Assembly (NCBI RefSeq): GCF_001639275.1 | Contig: NZ_LWMU01000114.1 | Span: 1 to 64,000, forward strand | Reading direction: 5' to 3' | DNA from: Methanobrevibacter oralis | Lineage (GTDB): Archaea; Methanobacteriota; Methanobacteria; Methanobacteriales; Methanobacteriaceae | Length of the DNA stretch: 64,000 nt | In this document: positions 1-8,989 of the stretch, in pieces | Position numbering within the stretch: the first letter of the stretch is position 1 | How the letters are laid out: every line of letters starts with the position of its first letter | Notes under the pieces: model-generated | Told to the model about the DNA's origin: nothing | Databases searched by the model: none | Seen by the model: the letters and a program-made list of their open reading frames with translations, nothing else | Made by a program: the position numbers and the translations under genes

Positions 1-348
1 GAAGAAGAAATAGAAATAATACACAACTATAAACAACTATTTTTCAATATTATCAACGCAAAATCAATAAATGAAGCACAAGAAAAAAGAAATCAACTAT
101 TTTATTTAGAATCCAACATTCCACAAGTTATTCAAGATTTAGCTTCAAAATTAATAATCCCAGAATTCAAAAAAATCACAAATCACCTGAATGATTCAAA
201 AATACCAATAACATCAAATAAAATAGAAAACTGCTTCCTAAAAAACTTCCCCAAACATATCAAAAAATTATTCAAATCGAAAAAAGGAATTTTAAAAAGA
301 TTTGACTTAAAACTAATGTATTGGAACAAAGACAACACGATTTTCTAA
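1..348 (+). CDS. Probable transposase, C-terminal part (cut by window edge)
   Basis: An open frame runs from base 1 to a TAA at 346-348, giving 115 residues of the end of a longer protein. The C-terminal part, SNKIENCFLKNFPKH followed by a Lys/Arg-rich stretch and MYWNKDN, resembles the end of DDE-type transposases of methanobacterial insertion sequences, where an S-N-x-I-E-N element carries the last catalytic Glu. This is recognised from memory of the family style, not by a search. The coding strand is A-rich, unlike the T-rich adhesin genes that follow. I could not fix an inverted-repeat end downstream. Confidence 0.5.
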   Translation, partial: EEEIEIIHNYKQLFFNIINAKSINEAQEKRNQLFYLESNIPQVIQDLASKLIIPEFKKITNHLNDSKIPITSNKIENCFLKNFPKHIKKLFKSKKGILKRFDLKLMYWNKDNTIF

Positions 349-396
349 AAATCACTCAAGTTTTTGAAAGTGTCGAAATGCTTAATGTACCATAAC

Positions 397-404
397 TTTA
401 TATA
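397..404 (+). promoter_or_regulatory. Probable TATA box of the first adhesin gene
   Basis: TTTATATA lies about 90 bp before the adhesin start at 487, in the gene-free 349-486 interval. An archaeal transcription start would be expected near 423-430, leaving a leader of about 60 nt. Confidence 0.4.
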
Positions 405-486
405 TCACTTATTTTATTAATGAAAATTATTAAATATTATTTTATATTTTGAACTAATATTCATGATTTCAGGAGAGAATGATATA

Positions 487-3400
487 ATGGATTTGAATGT
501 TTCATTAATAAAAACGAAGGGTATATTAATTATTATTTTATTTATTCTTATTTTAGGTGTTAATGTTATTTCTGCAACTGATTGTAATATCGATTTGAAT
601 GATTTGGGTGATGTTGGTGATTTGAATGATTTGGGTGATGTTGGTGATTTGAATGATTCGGGTGATGTTGGTGATTTTGATTATAATGTTAGCTTTTTTT
701 ATGATAATCTAAAAGAAGATGGATCAAATTATTCTTCTTTTTTACTTTATCTTATAGATTGTGGTTTTTATTTGGATGTTAATAATTCTAATTTTGAAAA
801 TAATGATTTTTTATTGATTTCTAGTAAAAATCACACATTTAAATTATATTCGGGTGAAAATTATACAGTTCCTATTGGTGGAATATACTATGTTTCATTT
901 GAAAATAGAGTAGATTATTATTTGGGTGGAATATGTTATCCAGATGTGATTTATATGGTTAATGGAACTTATTATCTTGATGAAGATTATTTAAGTTGGT
1001 TAAAATATAATCAAGGACTAAATGCAAGTAATTTTGGTTCAGTAGTTTTGAATTTTACTAATAAAAATATTCTTTTAAATGATGTTTTTGAAGAGGATTA
1101 TAATAATTTTATCAATTTAAATTCTTATTCTTCTGGAACATCAATTTATTTTCCTCATGAGTTAATTAATATAAATTACAGTAATTTACCCATATATTAT
1201 AATTTAGATGATTATGGATGGATTAGTCCCATTAAAAAACAAATTTATGGCGATTGTTGGTCTTTTGCAGTTATTTCTGCTTTAGAATCTTTTTTACTTA
1301 AATCTGAAAATATTTCTTATAATTTTTCTAATGATTTTTCTGAAAATCATCTTAAAAATGTGATGAGTTCAAGAGGAATAAATGGATCTAGTAAATTTGA
1401 GGGAGGTAATTTATTTTTAGCTTTAGCTTATTTACTTCGTTGGAGTGGGCCTATAAATGAGATTAATGATCCTTATAATGGTACAAACTATTCTTATGAA
1501 TATTTTTCACCTCTAAAACATGTTCAAGATGTATTGTTTATTTCATCACGTTATAATTCTTCAGATAATAATCATATTAAAGAAGCTATTTTAAAGCATG
1601 GTGCTGTAGCAACTAATATGATATTGGATTCAAATTATGTTGAAGGTAATACTTATTATTTTCCTTGGGAAGAAATATTCCATAAATCTACTTCTGAAGT
1701 TAAAAATATGATTTCTAACATGGTGAGTGGTCATTCTGTTGTTATCGTGGGTTGGGATGATAGTTATTCTGCAAATGCATTTAAAAGAACTTTAAAATTT
1801 TTTGAAGATGGTGAGGGTATATGTTGGAATAACATATCTTTTGTTCCAAAAAATAATGGAGCATTTATTATTAAAGATAGTGCAACTGGAAAGTTGTTAT
1901 ATGTTTCTTATGAAGATCCTTCATTAGGTTGGTTTGGTTCATTTGGAGGAATTGGTTCTTTTGTTTTTACTAATGTTGAAAATGTAACTAATTATAAATC
2001 TATTTATCAATCTGATAATTTAGGAATCCTTGCTTATAAAAATTTTACTAATACTTCTATAGTTTTATCTAACATGTTTATTTCAGAGTCTAATGAAACA
2101 ATCGTAGCTATTGGATTTTATGCATTACAAAATACTAATTGCACAATTAAAATTATAGTAAATAATTTATGTAGATTTAGTAAAGTATATACTGATATTT
2201 GTGCAGGGTATCATACATTTGATTTAGATAAAAATGATTATATTAATTTAACACAAAATGATACTTTTCAAATTAGAATAATTCTGAATAATAATAATTA
2301 TTTAGTTCCATTTTCTTCTTTACAATCTTCTAATCTTTCTTATATCTGTTTAAATAATACTTGGTATTTTTGCCCTAAATTGTGTATTAAAGCATATACT
2401 GGTTTTAGTTCTGATGTTGGTATGAGTAGTATTAGTTCTAGTGATATTTCTATGGTTTATGGTGATAATAAAAGTTTGGTTGCTGTTTTAAAGGATGGTA
2501 GTGGTAATGTTATTGTGGGTAAGCAAGTTATTTTAACTATTCTTGATAAAATTAATAGCAGTAGAGTTTTAGGTAAGTATTCTTTAGTCAGTGATTTTAA
2601 TGGCAAAGTTATTTGGAAGATAAATCTTAACATTGGAAATTATCGGGGGATTTTTTCTTTTGGTGGTGATGATAATTTTACAGGTTCGGATAAAGTTGTG
2701 TGGATTACAATTAATAAACAATCTTCTTCAATAAGTAGTAATTACTGGTGTTATTATGGTGATAATTTAATAATTACTATTAAATCAGGCATTAAATTTT
2801 TAAGTGGTAAAAAAATTTCTATTAATATTAATGGTAAAAATTATTATAAAATGACTGATAATAATGGTAAAGCTATTTTAAATATAAAACTAAAAAATAA
2901 TAAATATCCTGTTACTATTAGCTTTGCTGGAGACTCTATTTATAAATCTTCAAGTAAGAAATTAACTTTCACTGTTTGTAATGCTCCTGCCAAGTTGAGT
3001 TTAAATGCTTATAGTTCTCCATATAAATCAGGGAAAACATTTAATATTAAAGTATTTAATACTAAAACAAATAAAATAATTGTGGGTATTAACTTGAAAA
3101 TAAAAGTGTATACCTCTTCTAATTACAAAATTTATACAGTCACTACGGGGAAAGATGGTGTTGCTAAGTTTGGTGCTTCCAGTTTGAGTATTGGTTTACA
3201 TAATATTCATGTTTATTCTGGAGATCAATATGTGAAATTTAATAAAGTTAAAAGCACTATTAAAATTTCTAAAGCAAATACTATTGTTAGTGCTCCGAAA
3301 GTAATTAATGTTTATAAAGTTAAAAGTTATTTTAAAGTAACTGTTAAACATAAAAGTAGTTGTAAAATAATTAGCAATCTTAAAATTTGTATTAAGGTTT

Positions 3401-3567
3401 ACACTGGAAGTAAATATAAAACTTATACTATAACTACTAACAATAAAGGAATGGCTTATTTAAACACTGCAATGTTTTCTGTTGGCACTCATAAAGTAAC
3501 AATTAGTTCGTTAGATGATCATTATTCTGTTAGTGGTTACAGTTCAATTGTTATTAAGAAAAAATAA
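487..3567 (+). CDS. Adhesin-like surface protein with papain-like (C1A) cysteine protease domain
   Basis: A secreted protein of 1026 residues. The start at 487 is chosen over the ATG at 463 because AGGAGA (471-476) sits 10 nt before it and an N-terminal signal peptide (about residues 1-30) follows at once. A tandem LNDLGDVGD repeat follows the signal. A C1A peptidase domain covers about 230-480: Gln252 and Cys257 in KKQIYGDCWSFA, and His416 in GHSVVIVGWDD. The position of the usual catalytic Asn holds Asp464 (FIIKDS). About 480-640 looks like the lectin-like domain often fused to such proteases. The rest is three to four Ig-like beta repeats, very Lys-rich at the end. No sortase-type motif or C-terminal membrane anchor is visible. 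It probably acts on or in the cell envelope; the substrate is unknown. Confidence 0.85.
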   Translation: MDLNVSLIKTKGILIIILFILILGVNVISATDCNIDLNDLGDVGDLNDLGDVGDLNDSGDVGDFDYNVSFFYDNLKEDGSNYSSFLLYLIDCGFYLDVNNSNFENNDFLLISSKNHTFKLYSGENYTVPIGGIYYVSFENRVDYYLGGICYPDVIYMVNGTYYLDEDYLSWLKYNQGLNASNFGSVVLNFTNKNILLNDVFEEDYNNFINLNSYSSGTSIYFPHELININYSNLPIYYNLDDYGWISPIKKQIYGDCWSFAVISALESFLLKSENISYNFSNDFSENHLKNVMSSRGINGSSKFEGGNLFLALAYLLRWSGPINEINDPYNGTNYSYEYFSPLKHVQDVLFISSRYNSSDNNHIKEAILKHGAVATNMILDSNYVEGNTYYFPWEEIFHKSTSEVKNMISNMVSGHSVVIVGWDDSYSANAFKRTLKFFEDGEGICWNNISFVPKNNGAFIIKDSATGKLLYVSYEDPSLGWFGSFGGIGSFVFTNVENVTNYKSIYQSDNLGILAYKNFTNTSIVLSNMFISESNETIVAIGFYALQNTNCTIKIIVNNLCRFSKVYTDICAGYHTFDLDKNDYINLTQNDTFQIRIILNNNNYLVPFSSLQSSNLSYICLNNTWYFCPKLCIKAYTGFSSDVGMSSISSSDISMVYGDNKSLVAVLKDGSGNVIVGKQVILTILDKINSSRVLGKYSLVSDFNGKVIWKINLNIGNYRGIFSFGGDDNFTGSDKVVWITINKQSSSISSNYWCYYGDNLIITIKSGIKFLSGKKISININGKNYYKMTDNNGKAILNIKLKNNKYPVTISFAGDSIYKSSSKKLTFTVCNAPAKLSLNAYSSPYKSGKTFNIKVFNTKTNKIIVGINLKIKVYTSSNYKIYTVTTGKDGVAKFGASSLSIGLHNIHVYSGDQYVKFNKVKSTIKISKANTIVSAPKVINVYKVKSYFKVTVKHKSSCKIISNLKICIKVYTGSKYKTYTITTNNKGMAYLNTAMFSVGTHKVTISSLDDHYSVSGYSSIVIKKK
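592..672 (+). repeat. 27-bp in-frame tandem repeat, three copies
   Basis: Units at 592-618, 619-645 and 646-672 encode DLNDLGDVG, with one T to C change in the third. The unit is itself built of 9-bp pieces of the form GATxxxGGT or GATTTGAAT. It lies just after the signal peptide of the adhesin, so copy number can change without breaking the frame. Confidence 0.9.
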
Positions 3568-3583
3568 TTTTATGGTGATTAGA

Positions 3584-5257
3584 TTGAAATATAAAATTTT
3601 AATTATTACATTAATTTTTGTAGCATTATTGAGTCTGAGTAATGTATGTGCAGTTGATGTTAATTTAAGTGAAGATGATGTAGTTTTAAATGATACTCAT
3701 TATAAAAATATTAATTTAGATAATTCTGATGAGTATTGTAATAGTAATGTGAAAGAGGTATTTGGAAAAAATAATAATAGTCAAAATAGTTTTTCGGATG
3801 TTCAAAAGCTCATTGATGATTCAGAAGAAAATGATACTATACAACTTAATGGAACTTATTATGGTCAGGGTAATTTAATAATTGTTAATAAGTCTCTTGT
3901 TATTGAAGGAAGAGGTGATGGAGCTATTTTAGATGCACAAATGTTATCTGGAATATTTTATATCTCTTCGAACAATGTTATATTGAAGAACTTAAAAATA
4001 ATAAATGCTAAAGCACCATATAATTTTACAAATTTGAACAATTATGAGTTAATATCTAATGGAGCTGCTATTTATTGGGTTGGTGCTAATGGTACTCTGA
4101 TAAATTCTTCATTTTCAGGTAACCATGGTTATGGGGATGGAGGAATTGTTGCATGGGAGGGGCATAATGGAAAAATATTTAACACATCTTTTAAAGATAA
4201 CCCTCCTTCTTTTAAATATGAATTTATAATAGGAGGTTCTAATCCTAGTTGTAGATTCATTGGGGGTGTTGTCAATGGTTTTTATGATGGGGATTTAATT
4301 GGAAATAGTTTTTTAAAAAATGTTTCAGTTAATGCTCGTCGTGTTTTAACTGTTAATATGCCGGTTTTATATAATGGTGAACTGATTATTAAGTTAACTG
4401 ATGAAGAAGGATTACCTTTTGTTAATGATATTTTTAAAGTACATATTTATAATAAAAATTATAATTTGTATTTGGAAAGCATTATTGATGAAAACGGATT
4501 TGCAAGGGTTTCTTTACCTTTTAATTTAAGTGTTGGAAATTATAATATTAAATATTATCTTAAACAGATATTGGATTCATATATTAAAAAAAGTGATTAT
4601 TACCATATTAATGAGAGTGGTAAACTTTGTTATGATTTTAATAGTATTTTAATTAACCAATCTTCTTTATCGGTTATTAAGCGTGATACTTCTTTGTTTT
4701 GTTATAATTTAAGAATTTTTTATAATTCAAATGAGCATTTATATGTTAAATTAGTAGATAATAATGGAGTAGCTATTAAAGGAGTTAAGTTTTTGTTTAA
4801 AATTTATTTATCTAAAAATAAGTTTAAAAATTATTATGTAACTACAAATTCTAAAGGGATGGCTATTTTAAAACATAATTTTAATCAGGGCCATTATTCA
4901 ATTGTTATCAATGCTATAAATGGAAATTATAAGATTAAATCTCTAAAATCAAAATTTAAGATTTATAAAACACCTTTAACTATTAAAGCACCAAAAATAG
5001 TTGCTAAATATAAGAAATCAAAAAAATTTACTATTAAATTAATTAATAAAAAAGCTAAAAAAATAGTAAAAAATATTAAGATTAAAGTTAAGATTTCTAT
5101 TGGTAAGAAATACAAAACACGCACTCTTAAAACAAACAATAAAGGATTAGCTTATTTAAATACTAAAAATTTTAAAAGAGGTGTTCATAAAGTATTCATT
5201 TCTCCTAAAAATACTAATTACTATGGTAAATTTATTAGTAAAATTATTATTAAATGA
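3584..5257 (+). CDS. Adhesin-like surface protein with beta-helix and Ig-like repeats
   Basis: A secreted protein of about 557 residues. A TTG at 3584 is preferred because GGTGAT (3574-3579) lies 4 nt before it; the in-frame ATG at 3572 (561 residues) has no ribosome site and is the alternative. The N-terminus is a signal peptide ending near NVCA. About residues 65-230 have the short beta-strand and Asn/Gly turn pattern of a right-handed parallel beta-helix (RGDGAILDA, NNVILKNLKI). Ig-like domains follow, and the last 100 residues are the same Lys-rich repeat type as in its neighbour. It starts 17 nt after the upstream adhesin ends, so the two are probably co-transcribed. Function beyond surface attachment is not visible. 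Confidence 0.8.
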   Translation: MKYKILIITLIFVALLSLSNVCAVDVNLSEDDVVLNDTHYKNINLDNSDEYCNSNVKEVFGKNNNSQNSFSDVQKLIDDSEENDTIQLNGTYYGQGNLIIVNKSLVIEGRGDGAILDAQMLSGIFYISSNNVILKNLKIINAKAPYNFTNLNNYELISNGAAIYWVGANGTLINSSFSGNHGYGDGGIVAWEGHNGKIFNTSFKDNPPSFKYEFIIGGSNPSCRFIGGVVNGFYDGDLIGNSFLKNVSVNARRVLTVNMPVLYNGELIIKLTDEEGLPFVNDIFKVHIYNKNYNLYLESIIDENGFARVSLPFNLSVGNYNIKYYLKQILDSYIKKSDYYHINESGKLCYDFNSILINQSSLSVIKRDTSLFCYNLRIFYNSNEHLYVKLVDNNGVAIKGVKFLFKIYLSKNKFKNYYVTTNSKGMAILKHNFNQGHYSIVINAINGNYKIKSLKSKFKIYKTPLTIKAPKIVAKYKKSKKFTIKLINKKAKKIVKNIKIKVKISIGKKYKTRTLKTNNKGLAYLNTKNFKRGVHKVFISPKNTNYYGKFISKIIIK

Positions 5258-5279
5258 TGTGATGTAATTGAAGTTTTTT

Positions 5280-5303
5280 AATAAAATTCTCCTAAATTTT
5301 ATT
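5280..5303 (+). terminator. Hairpin after the adhesin pair
   Basis: Nine-base arms AATAAAATT (5280-5288) and AATTTTATT (5295-5303) around a 6-nt loop, followed by TTA. It lies 23 nt after the second adhesin stop. The stem is AT-only, so it is a weak candidate. Confidence 0.35.
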
Positions 5304-5321
5304 TTAGTAATGTTGCAAATT

Positions 5322-5329
5322 TTTATATA
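5322..5329 (+). promoter_or_regulatory. TATA box giving a probably leaderless DUF366-queD-queE transcript
   Basis: TTTATATA is centred about 27 bp before the ATG at 5353, the usual distance from an archaeal TATA box to the transcription start. No Shine-Dalgarno sequence precedes that ATG. Confidence 0.45.
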
Positions 5330-5352
5330 AAAACATAATCTAAAATTAACTT

Positions 5353-5946
5353 ATGAGTATTATTCATAAACACATCAATGAAATTTTTGAGTATGATGGA
5401 AGCCAAATTAATCCTTCTTGGGCATTTAATCAGTTTGGTATTTATGGTTCATCTGTAATTACTTGGATTGGTCCAGTAAATATTACTCCCGATAATTTAA
5501 AAGATTTTGCAGATGTTGGTTTGGAAATTAAGTCTAATGCAATGGTTAATTTCATTTGTGAATTTTTTGATTGTCAACCAGCTAATATGAGAATAGCTTA
5601 TCTTCGCCAAAGACTTCTTGTTATGATTTTTCGAGAGATTTTATTTGAAAATGGGATTGTAACTAAACGAGAAGGCGACGATATATTCTTTGATAATAGG
5701 AAATTAAGTATTTCAATAGCTAGTGTTTCTTTAAGCTCTGCTAAAATACATTTTGCATTTAATTTAGAGGATTTAGGAACTCCTGATGATGTAGAAACTA
5801 TTGGCTTATTTGATATTAAAGTTGATGGCAATCAGGTATTTAATGAAGATAATTTATTAGATTTAATTAATAAAGTAGTTAGTAAATTCATTTGTGAAAT
5901 TGCAACTATTGAAAAAGATATAAGTAAGACTAAGGTGTTAGAATGA
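5353..5946 (+). CDS. DUF366 family protein
   Basis: A soluble protein of 197 residues with no signal peptide or membrane segment. It resembles the DUF366 family, small archaeal and bacterial proteins found beside 7-deazaguanine (queuosine/archaeosine) genes. Features seen are an N-terminal SWAFNQFGIYGSSVITWIGP stretch and a central RIAYLRQRLL helix. Its stop overlaps the queD start by 4 bp (ATGA), so translation is coupled. The context implies a role in archaeosine precursor synthesis, but the reaction is not known to me. No catalytic residues can be named. Confidence 0.7.
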   Translation: MSIIHKHINEIFEYDGSQINPSWAFNQFGIYGSSVITWIGPVNITPDNLKDFADVGLEIKSNAMVNFICEFFDCQPANMRIAYLRQRLLVMIFREILFENGIVTKREGDDIFFDNRKLSISIASVSLSSAKIHFAFNLEDLGTPDDVETIGLFDIKVDGNQVFNEDNLLDLINKVVSKFICEIATIEKDISKTKVLE

Positions 5947-6458
5947 AAATTTTAATTAATGGTATACAATCTAATTTAAGGTTCTCCTCAGCCCATATAA
6001 TTCCAGGTCATGAATCATGTGGATTTATTCATGGTCATTCTTATTTTGTAGATGTTGAAATTGAAGGAGAAAGGCAAGGGGATTTTGAATTCGTGGTCGA
6101 TTTTAAAGATATAAAATCCTATACAAGAGCAATTTGTGATGAACTTGATCATAGACTATTAATTCCAATTTACAATAATTTAATTTATATTAAAGATTTT
6201 GATAAGAAAAAGGATTCAATTTTCACTTTAAAGAAATTAAAAACATTTTCTTTTAAGATTAACAAAAAGGGTTACTCTCTTCCATCTCAGGACTGTGTTT
6301 TTTTACCGCTTCCTTACACATCTGCTGAGGAATTAGCTAAATTTTTTGCAGAAACATTAGCTAAAAAGCTATCTGAGGATTATAAAAATTTAGAATATGT
6401 TTCAGTTTGTGTTAATGAAGGAATTGGTCAGGGAGCTCTTTATAGGAAAGATTTATAA
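5943..6458 (+). CDS. queD: 6-carboxytetrahydropterin synthase / PTPS family (QueD)
   Basis: 171 residues of the 6-pyruvoyl-tetrahydropterin synthase fold. The zinc-binding histidines are His18 (FSSAH), His30 and His32 (HGHSY). Cys26, four residues before HGH, is at the catalytic position of QueD enzymes. The C-terminal VNEGIGQGALY gives the conserved pterin-anchoring Glu. QueD converts dihydroneopterin triphosphate to 6-carboxytetrahydropterin on the path to preQ0 and, in archaea, archaeosine in tRNA. It lies between DUF366 and queE with overlapping ends on both sides. An insert of about 30 residues with KKKDSIFTLKKLKT lies mid-protein. Confidence 0.85.
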   Translation: MKILINGIQSNLRFSSAHIIPGHESCGFIHGHSYFVDVEIEGERQGDFEFVVDFKDIKSYTRAICDELDHRLLIPIYNNLIYIKDFDKKKDSIFTLKKLKTFSFKINKKGYSLPSQDCVFLPLPYTSAEELAKFFAETLAKKLSEDYKNLEYVSVCVNEGIGQGALYRKDL

Positions 6459-7156
6459 TGAAAGTCCCTATTATTGAAATTTTTTCAAGTTTTCAAGGTG
6501 AAGGTCCATTAATTGGCCAGAGACAAATATTTGTGAGATTTGCAGGTTGTAATTTAAATTGTAGTTATTGCGATACTCAAGATAGTAAATCTAAAAATGC
6601 AGGTACATTAATGAGTGTTCGTGAGGTTGTATCTAAAATTAATGAAATTTTGACACCGGATTGTGCTACAATTTCATTCACTGGTGGTGAGCCAAGTTTA
6701 TATCCTGATTTTATCAGCGAAGTTTCTAAAAATTTTAATTTAAAAATAATGCTTGAAACTAATGGAACTTTACCAAATAATATTGACTTAATTGAACAAT
6801 TAGATATTGTTTCACTTGATATTAAGCTAAATGAACATTTTGATGAAGAATTCGATAAAAATATTTTTATTAATGAAATCAAATCACTAAATTTATTAAT
6901 ATCAAAATCCATAAGTGTATATTGTAAAGTAGTTATATTGCCTTCAACTAAAATTAAGTCAATTCGTGAGGTAATCGAAAAATTATCCGAAAATGTTTTA
7001 AACAAAAGTAATATTCAAATAATTATCCAACCGTCTAGTCCATTAAGTGATTGGAAAGGTCTTAATTTTAAATTATTTGAGTTTTCCGAGATTGTTGGGC
7101 AATATTTTGAAGTTTCCACCATTCCTCAGATTCATAAAATTTTAAATATTGAATAG
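6458..7156 (+). CDS. queE: 7-carboxy-7-deazaguanine synthase (QueE)
   Basis: A 232-residue radical SAM enzyme. The N-terminal IEIFSSFQGEGPLIGQRQIF is typical of QueE. The iron-sulfur motif is Cys31, Cys35 and Cys38 (CNLNCSYC), and FTGGEPSLYP is the SAM-binding GGE element. It rearranges 6-carboxytetrahydropterin to 7-carboxy-7-deazaguanine, the step after QueD. Its ATG overlaps the queD stop by one base. A queC gene, needed for preQ0, is not in this window. Confidence 0.9.
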   Translation: MKVPIIEIFSSFQGEGPLIGQRQIFVRFAGCNLNCSYCDTQDSKSKNAGTLMSVREVVSKINEILTPDCATISFTGGEPSLYPDFISEVSKNFNLKIMLETNGTLPNNIDLIEQLDIVSLDIKLNEHFDEEFDKNIFINEIKSLNLLISKSISVYCKVVILPSTKIKSIREVIEKLSENVLNKSNIQIIIQPSSPLSDWKGLNFKLFEFSEIVGQYFEVSTIPQIHKILNIE

Positions 7157-7218
7157 GGGACTTTTGTTTTTTTGATTTGATTTTTTCGGGCATATAGATA
7201 CTATTTAGAGGTATGAAA

Positions 7219-8160
7219 ATGAAAGACAAAACATCCATTAACGTGAGAAAATCTATGAATAGAGGCTCAGTTGAACATGAAACAAAAGTTCATGATAGGC
7301 AAGGAGATATAATGGCTATTGCATCTAAAGATGTTGTATCTATTCCTCCTACTAAAAGTATCAAGGATACTGCTGAAGTTATGATGGAACATAAATTTAG
7401 AAGGCTACCAGTTACAGATCCAGGTTCTGGAAAGGTATTAGGTATCATTACAGTAATGGATATATTAGACTTCTTAGGTGGAGGGAGTAAATTTAACATT
7501 ATTGAAAATAAATATGAGGATAACTTTTTAGCCGCTATTAATGAACCAGTTAGAGAAATAATGACTCGTGATGTTATTTCACTTTCTAACAAGGCTTCTA
7601 TTGATGAGACTATTAATGTTATGTTATCAGATCGTGTAGGAGCTATTCCTATTGTTGATGGAGATGGAAAACTCGTAGGTATCGTAACTGAAAGAGATAT
7701 TGCATTATCCTTAGCTGGAGTTCTTACAGAGGCTATTGCTCAAGATTACATGGCTACAAAAGTATTCACAACTACTCCAGGAACACCTATTGAAAGTGCG
7801 TCTAAAATAATGTTTAGAAATGGTTTAAGAAGGATTCCTATTGTTGGTGGTGAAGCAGACATATCTAAAGCTCCTAAAAAATTATTAGGTATAGTAACTT
7901 CTACAGACATTATCAGATTTTTCAATGCTAAAGATTTATTTGATAATTTAAGTTCTAATGCAGCTAGTGAAGTTTTAAATCATAAAGTTTCTGAAATTAT
8001 GGTTGAAGATGTGGTCACTATTGGGCCTATGGAAAGAATTGGTGATTTATGCGAAATTTTCTCTGAAAAGAACATTGGTGGTGTACCAGTAATTAAAGAT
8101 GATGAAGTTATAGGTATTATAACTGAAAGAGATGTTTTAAGGGCAGTTAAAAAATTATAA
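7219..8160 (+). CDS. Protein with four CBS domains
   Basis: 313 residues from the ATG at 7219, chosen over 7213 because GAGGT (7208-7212) then lies 6 nt upstream. After a short basic N-terminal tail come four CBS domains at about 30-85, 113-170, 178-235 and 257-310. Each ends in the typical VGIVTERDI form. Two Bateman pairs normally bind adenosyl nucleotides or SAM and act as energy or metabolite sensors. No effector domain is fused. It is followed 23 nt later by a second protein of the same build, so the two probably act together. The partner protein is unknown. Confidence 0.85.
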   Translation: MKDKTSINVRKSMNRGSVEHETKVHDRQGDIMAIASKDVVSIPPTKSIKDTAEVMMEHKFRRLPVTDPGSGKVLGIITVMDILDFLGGGSKFNIIENKYEDNFLAAINEPVREIMTRDVISLSNKASIDETINVMLSDRVGAIPIVDGDGKLVGIVTERDIALSLAGVLTEAIAQDYMATKVFTTTPGTPIESASKIMFRNGLRRIPIVGGEADISKAPKKLLGIVTSTDIIRFFNAKDLFDNLSSNAASEVLNHKVSEIMVEDVVTIGPMERIGDLCEIFSEKNIGGVPVIKDDEVIGIITERDVLRAVKKL

Positions 8161-8183
8161 TCATTAATCTATGGAGTGATGAT

Positions 8184-8984
8184 ATGCAAATTAAAAATTT
8201 AATGTCTGAAGAGCTAATTACAATCGATAAAGATCAAAGCCTCTCGGATGCTTTAAAATTACTACGTAAAAACAATATTTCACGTTTGCCAGTATTGAAT
8301 AATAAAGAATTAGTTGGTATTATTTCAGAAAGGGATATTGCAAATAAACTTGGATCATCAAAATATGAAAACATTCCTGCTTCAAGACTTCATGTTTCAT
8401 CTGTGATGGTAAAAGATTTAATAACCGTTCCAGAAACTATGAGATTAGGTGATGTGGCAAGTTTAATGATAGAAAATAGTATTGGTTCAGTTCCGGTAAT
8501 TTGCGAAGATAAAATGAGGGGCATTGTTTCAAAAGCTGATATAATCACCCTTGCAGACGGAATTGCATTCAATAAAATTTCTGTTAAAGAAATAATGACT
8601 AAAGATATTATTTCTGTATCTTCAACTGAAAGATTAGTTCATGCAAGACGACAAATATTAGAATCTAATGTTGGTAGATTGCCTGTTGTTGATGATGGCG
8701 AATTAGTAGGTATTATTACTTCAAAAGATTTGATGAGGGTTTATATTAATTTTAAGAAAAATGTCCCTGAAAAATATCAAAAAGCTCAAATCAAAGAAAT
8801 TCTTGTTGAAGATATCATGTCTAAAAATGCTAAATTTGTTACAAAAGACATGTCTATTTCAGAAGTAACTCGAATAATGGTTGAAACAGGTTATAATGGC
8901 TTACCAGTTGTTGAAAACAATGAAGTTGTGGGTATAATTACACAAACTGATATTGTAAGACTAATTGGAAGATTAGAATCTTAA
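8184..8984 (+). CDS. Protein with four CBS domains (second copy)
   Basis: 266 residues, made almost wholly of four CBS domains at about 1-60, 68-125, 133-188 and 206-264. GAGTGAT just before the ATG is the ribosome site. The first domain opens MQIKNLMSEELITIDKDQSL, and all four carry the GIIS/GIIT plus D-I signature of nucleotide-binding CBS motifs. It resembles the gene before it but has shorter linkers and lacks the N-terminal tail, consistent with an old tandem duplication. A strong hairpin with a T-run follows. Confidence 0.85.
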   Translation: MQIKNLMSEELITIDKDQSLSDALKLLRKNNISRLPVLNNKELVGIISERDIANKLGSSKYENIPASRLHVSSVMVKDLITVPETMRLGDVASLMIENSIGSVPVICEDKMRGIVSKADIITLADGIAFNKISVKEIMTKDIISVSSTERLVHARRQILESNVGRLPVVDDGELVGIITSKDLMRVYINFKKNVPEKYQKAQIKEILVEDIMSKNAKFVTKDMSISEVTRIMVETGYNGLPVVENNEVVGIITQTDIVRLIGRLES

Positions 8985-8989
8985 ATTAT

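Noticed and set aside
592-672. Short CRISPR-like array
   Set aside because: The copies are directly adjacent without spacers and lie in frame inside a coding sequence.
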